Assembly: GCF_003149455.1 (NCBI RefSeq) | Contig: NZ_QFFK01000011.1 | Span: 113,259-177,258, forward strand | Reading direction: 5' to 3' | DNA: 64,000 nucleotides | Origin: Chitinophaga deserti | Lineage (GTDB): Bacteria; Bacteroidota; Bacteroidia; Chitinophagales; Chitinophagaceae | Program-made: the position numbers and the translations under genes | The notes under the pieces: model-generated | Database searches by the model: none | Seen by the model: only the letters and a program-made list of their open reading frames with translations | Told to the model about the DNA's origin: nothing | Shown: one piece after another, positions 63,956 to 64,000 of the stretch | Numbering within the stretch: the stretch's first letter is position 1 | Layout of the letters: each line of letters starts with the position of its first letter

Positions 63956-64000
63956 ATGAATGTAGCGGTAAAGTTAATTAAAAACAAAGTAGGCTTATTA
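63956..64000 (+). CDS. Start of an IS481-type transposase (cut by window edge)
   Basis: Only 15 codons are visible (MNVAVKLIKNKVGLL). They match the opening of IS481-family transposases in Bacteroidota, whose HTH continues KVGLLxLAxxLGNVSxAC. It indicates an insertion sequence beginning just after the defence-type operon; inverted repeats cannot be delimited. Confidence is limited by the short stretch. Confidence 0.5.
   Translation, partial: MNVAVKLIKNKVGLL

Overview
The window looks like chromosomal DNA of a Bacteroidota bacterium, most likely a Chitinophagaceae relative of Chitinophaga. The evidence is: secreted proteins with type IX secretion (T9SS) C-terminal sorting domains; SPII lipoproteins; Bacteroidota-type promoters (TTTG, about 19-20 nt, TAnnTTTG); LytTR/LytS-type two-component genes; PL6 and GH95 carbohydrate enzymes; an IS481-type transposase start at the right edge. 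No rRNA, tRNA or CRISPR array was seen. All family assignments were made by eye, without database searches.

Layout. 1-1.6 kb: edge-truncated TraB/GumN-like protein. 1.6-4 kb: a nitrosative-stress-like cluster (haem-copper-oxidase-like membrane protein, a C-terminally decayed Rrf2 regulator, a hemerythrin-like HHE protein) with a palindrome over the Rrf2 promoter. 4.2-6.5 kb: intact katG. 6.5-8.4 kb: operon ArsR / AHSA1 (SRPBCC) / DoxX / YdeI with twin palindromic operators. 8.4-9.1 kb: decayed DNA with an 11-nt periodic repeat and a TonB-receptor C-terminal remnant. 9.1-31.8 kb: housekeeping and accessory genes: GNAT, HTH-membrane protein, aspartyl-protease-like protein, rifampin phosphotransferase (rph), alpha/beta hydrolases, HxlR, a large PL6 polysaccharide lyase, beta-propeller lipoproteins, a response regulator, a possible contractile-injection-system cargo, AraC and Crp regulators, SDR, a cysteine-rich copper protein, DUF72 and a CPA1 antiporter. 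32-43.4 kb: T9SS-secreted serine protease and M43 metalloprotease, an LpxL-like acyltransferase plus desaturase operon, two linked C2-like proteins, an orphan immunity-like gene. 43.4-52.7 kb: SWIM protein, LytS/LytTR pair, VWA protein, FAD reductase, GH95 fucosidase.

52.9-64 kb is an accessory island. It holds a phage/ICE-like replication module (wHTH initiator plus DnaC-like loader), a holin-like small protein, a nucleotidyltransferase pair, an XRE repressor, a SymE-like toxin and, in strikingly AT-rich DNA, a two-gene operon: a 1041-aa sacsin/Hsp90-type (GHKL) ATPase overlapping a 336-aa Schlafen-type AlbA_2 protein whose C-terminal part carries an R-x4-H HEPN ribonuclease-like motif. That operon is immediately followed by the start of an IS481-type transposase. 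It is the best candidate here for an undescribed, probably antiphage, system.
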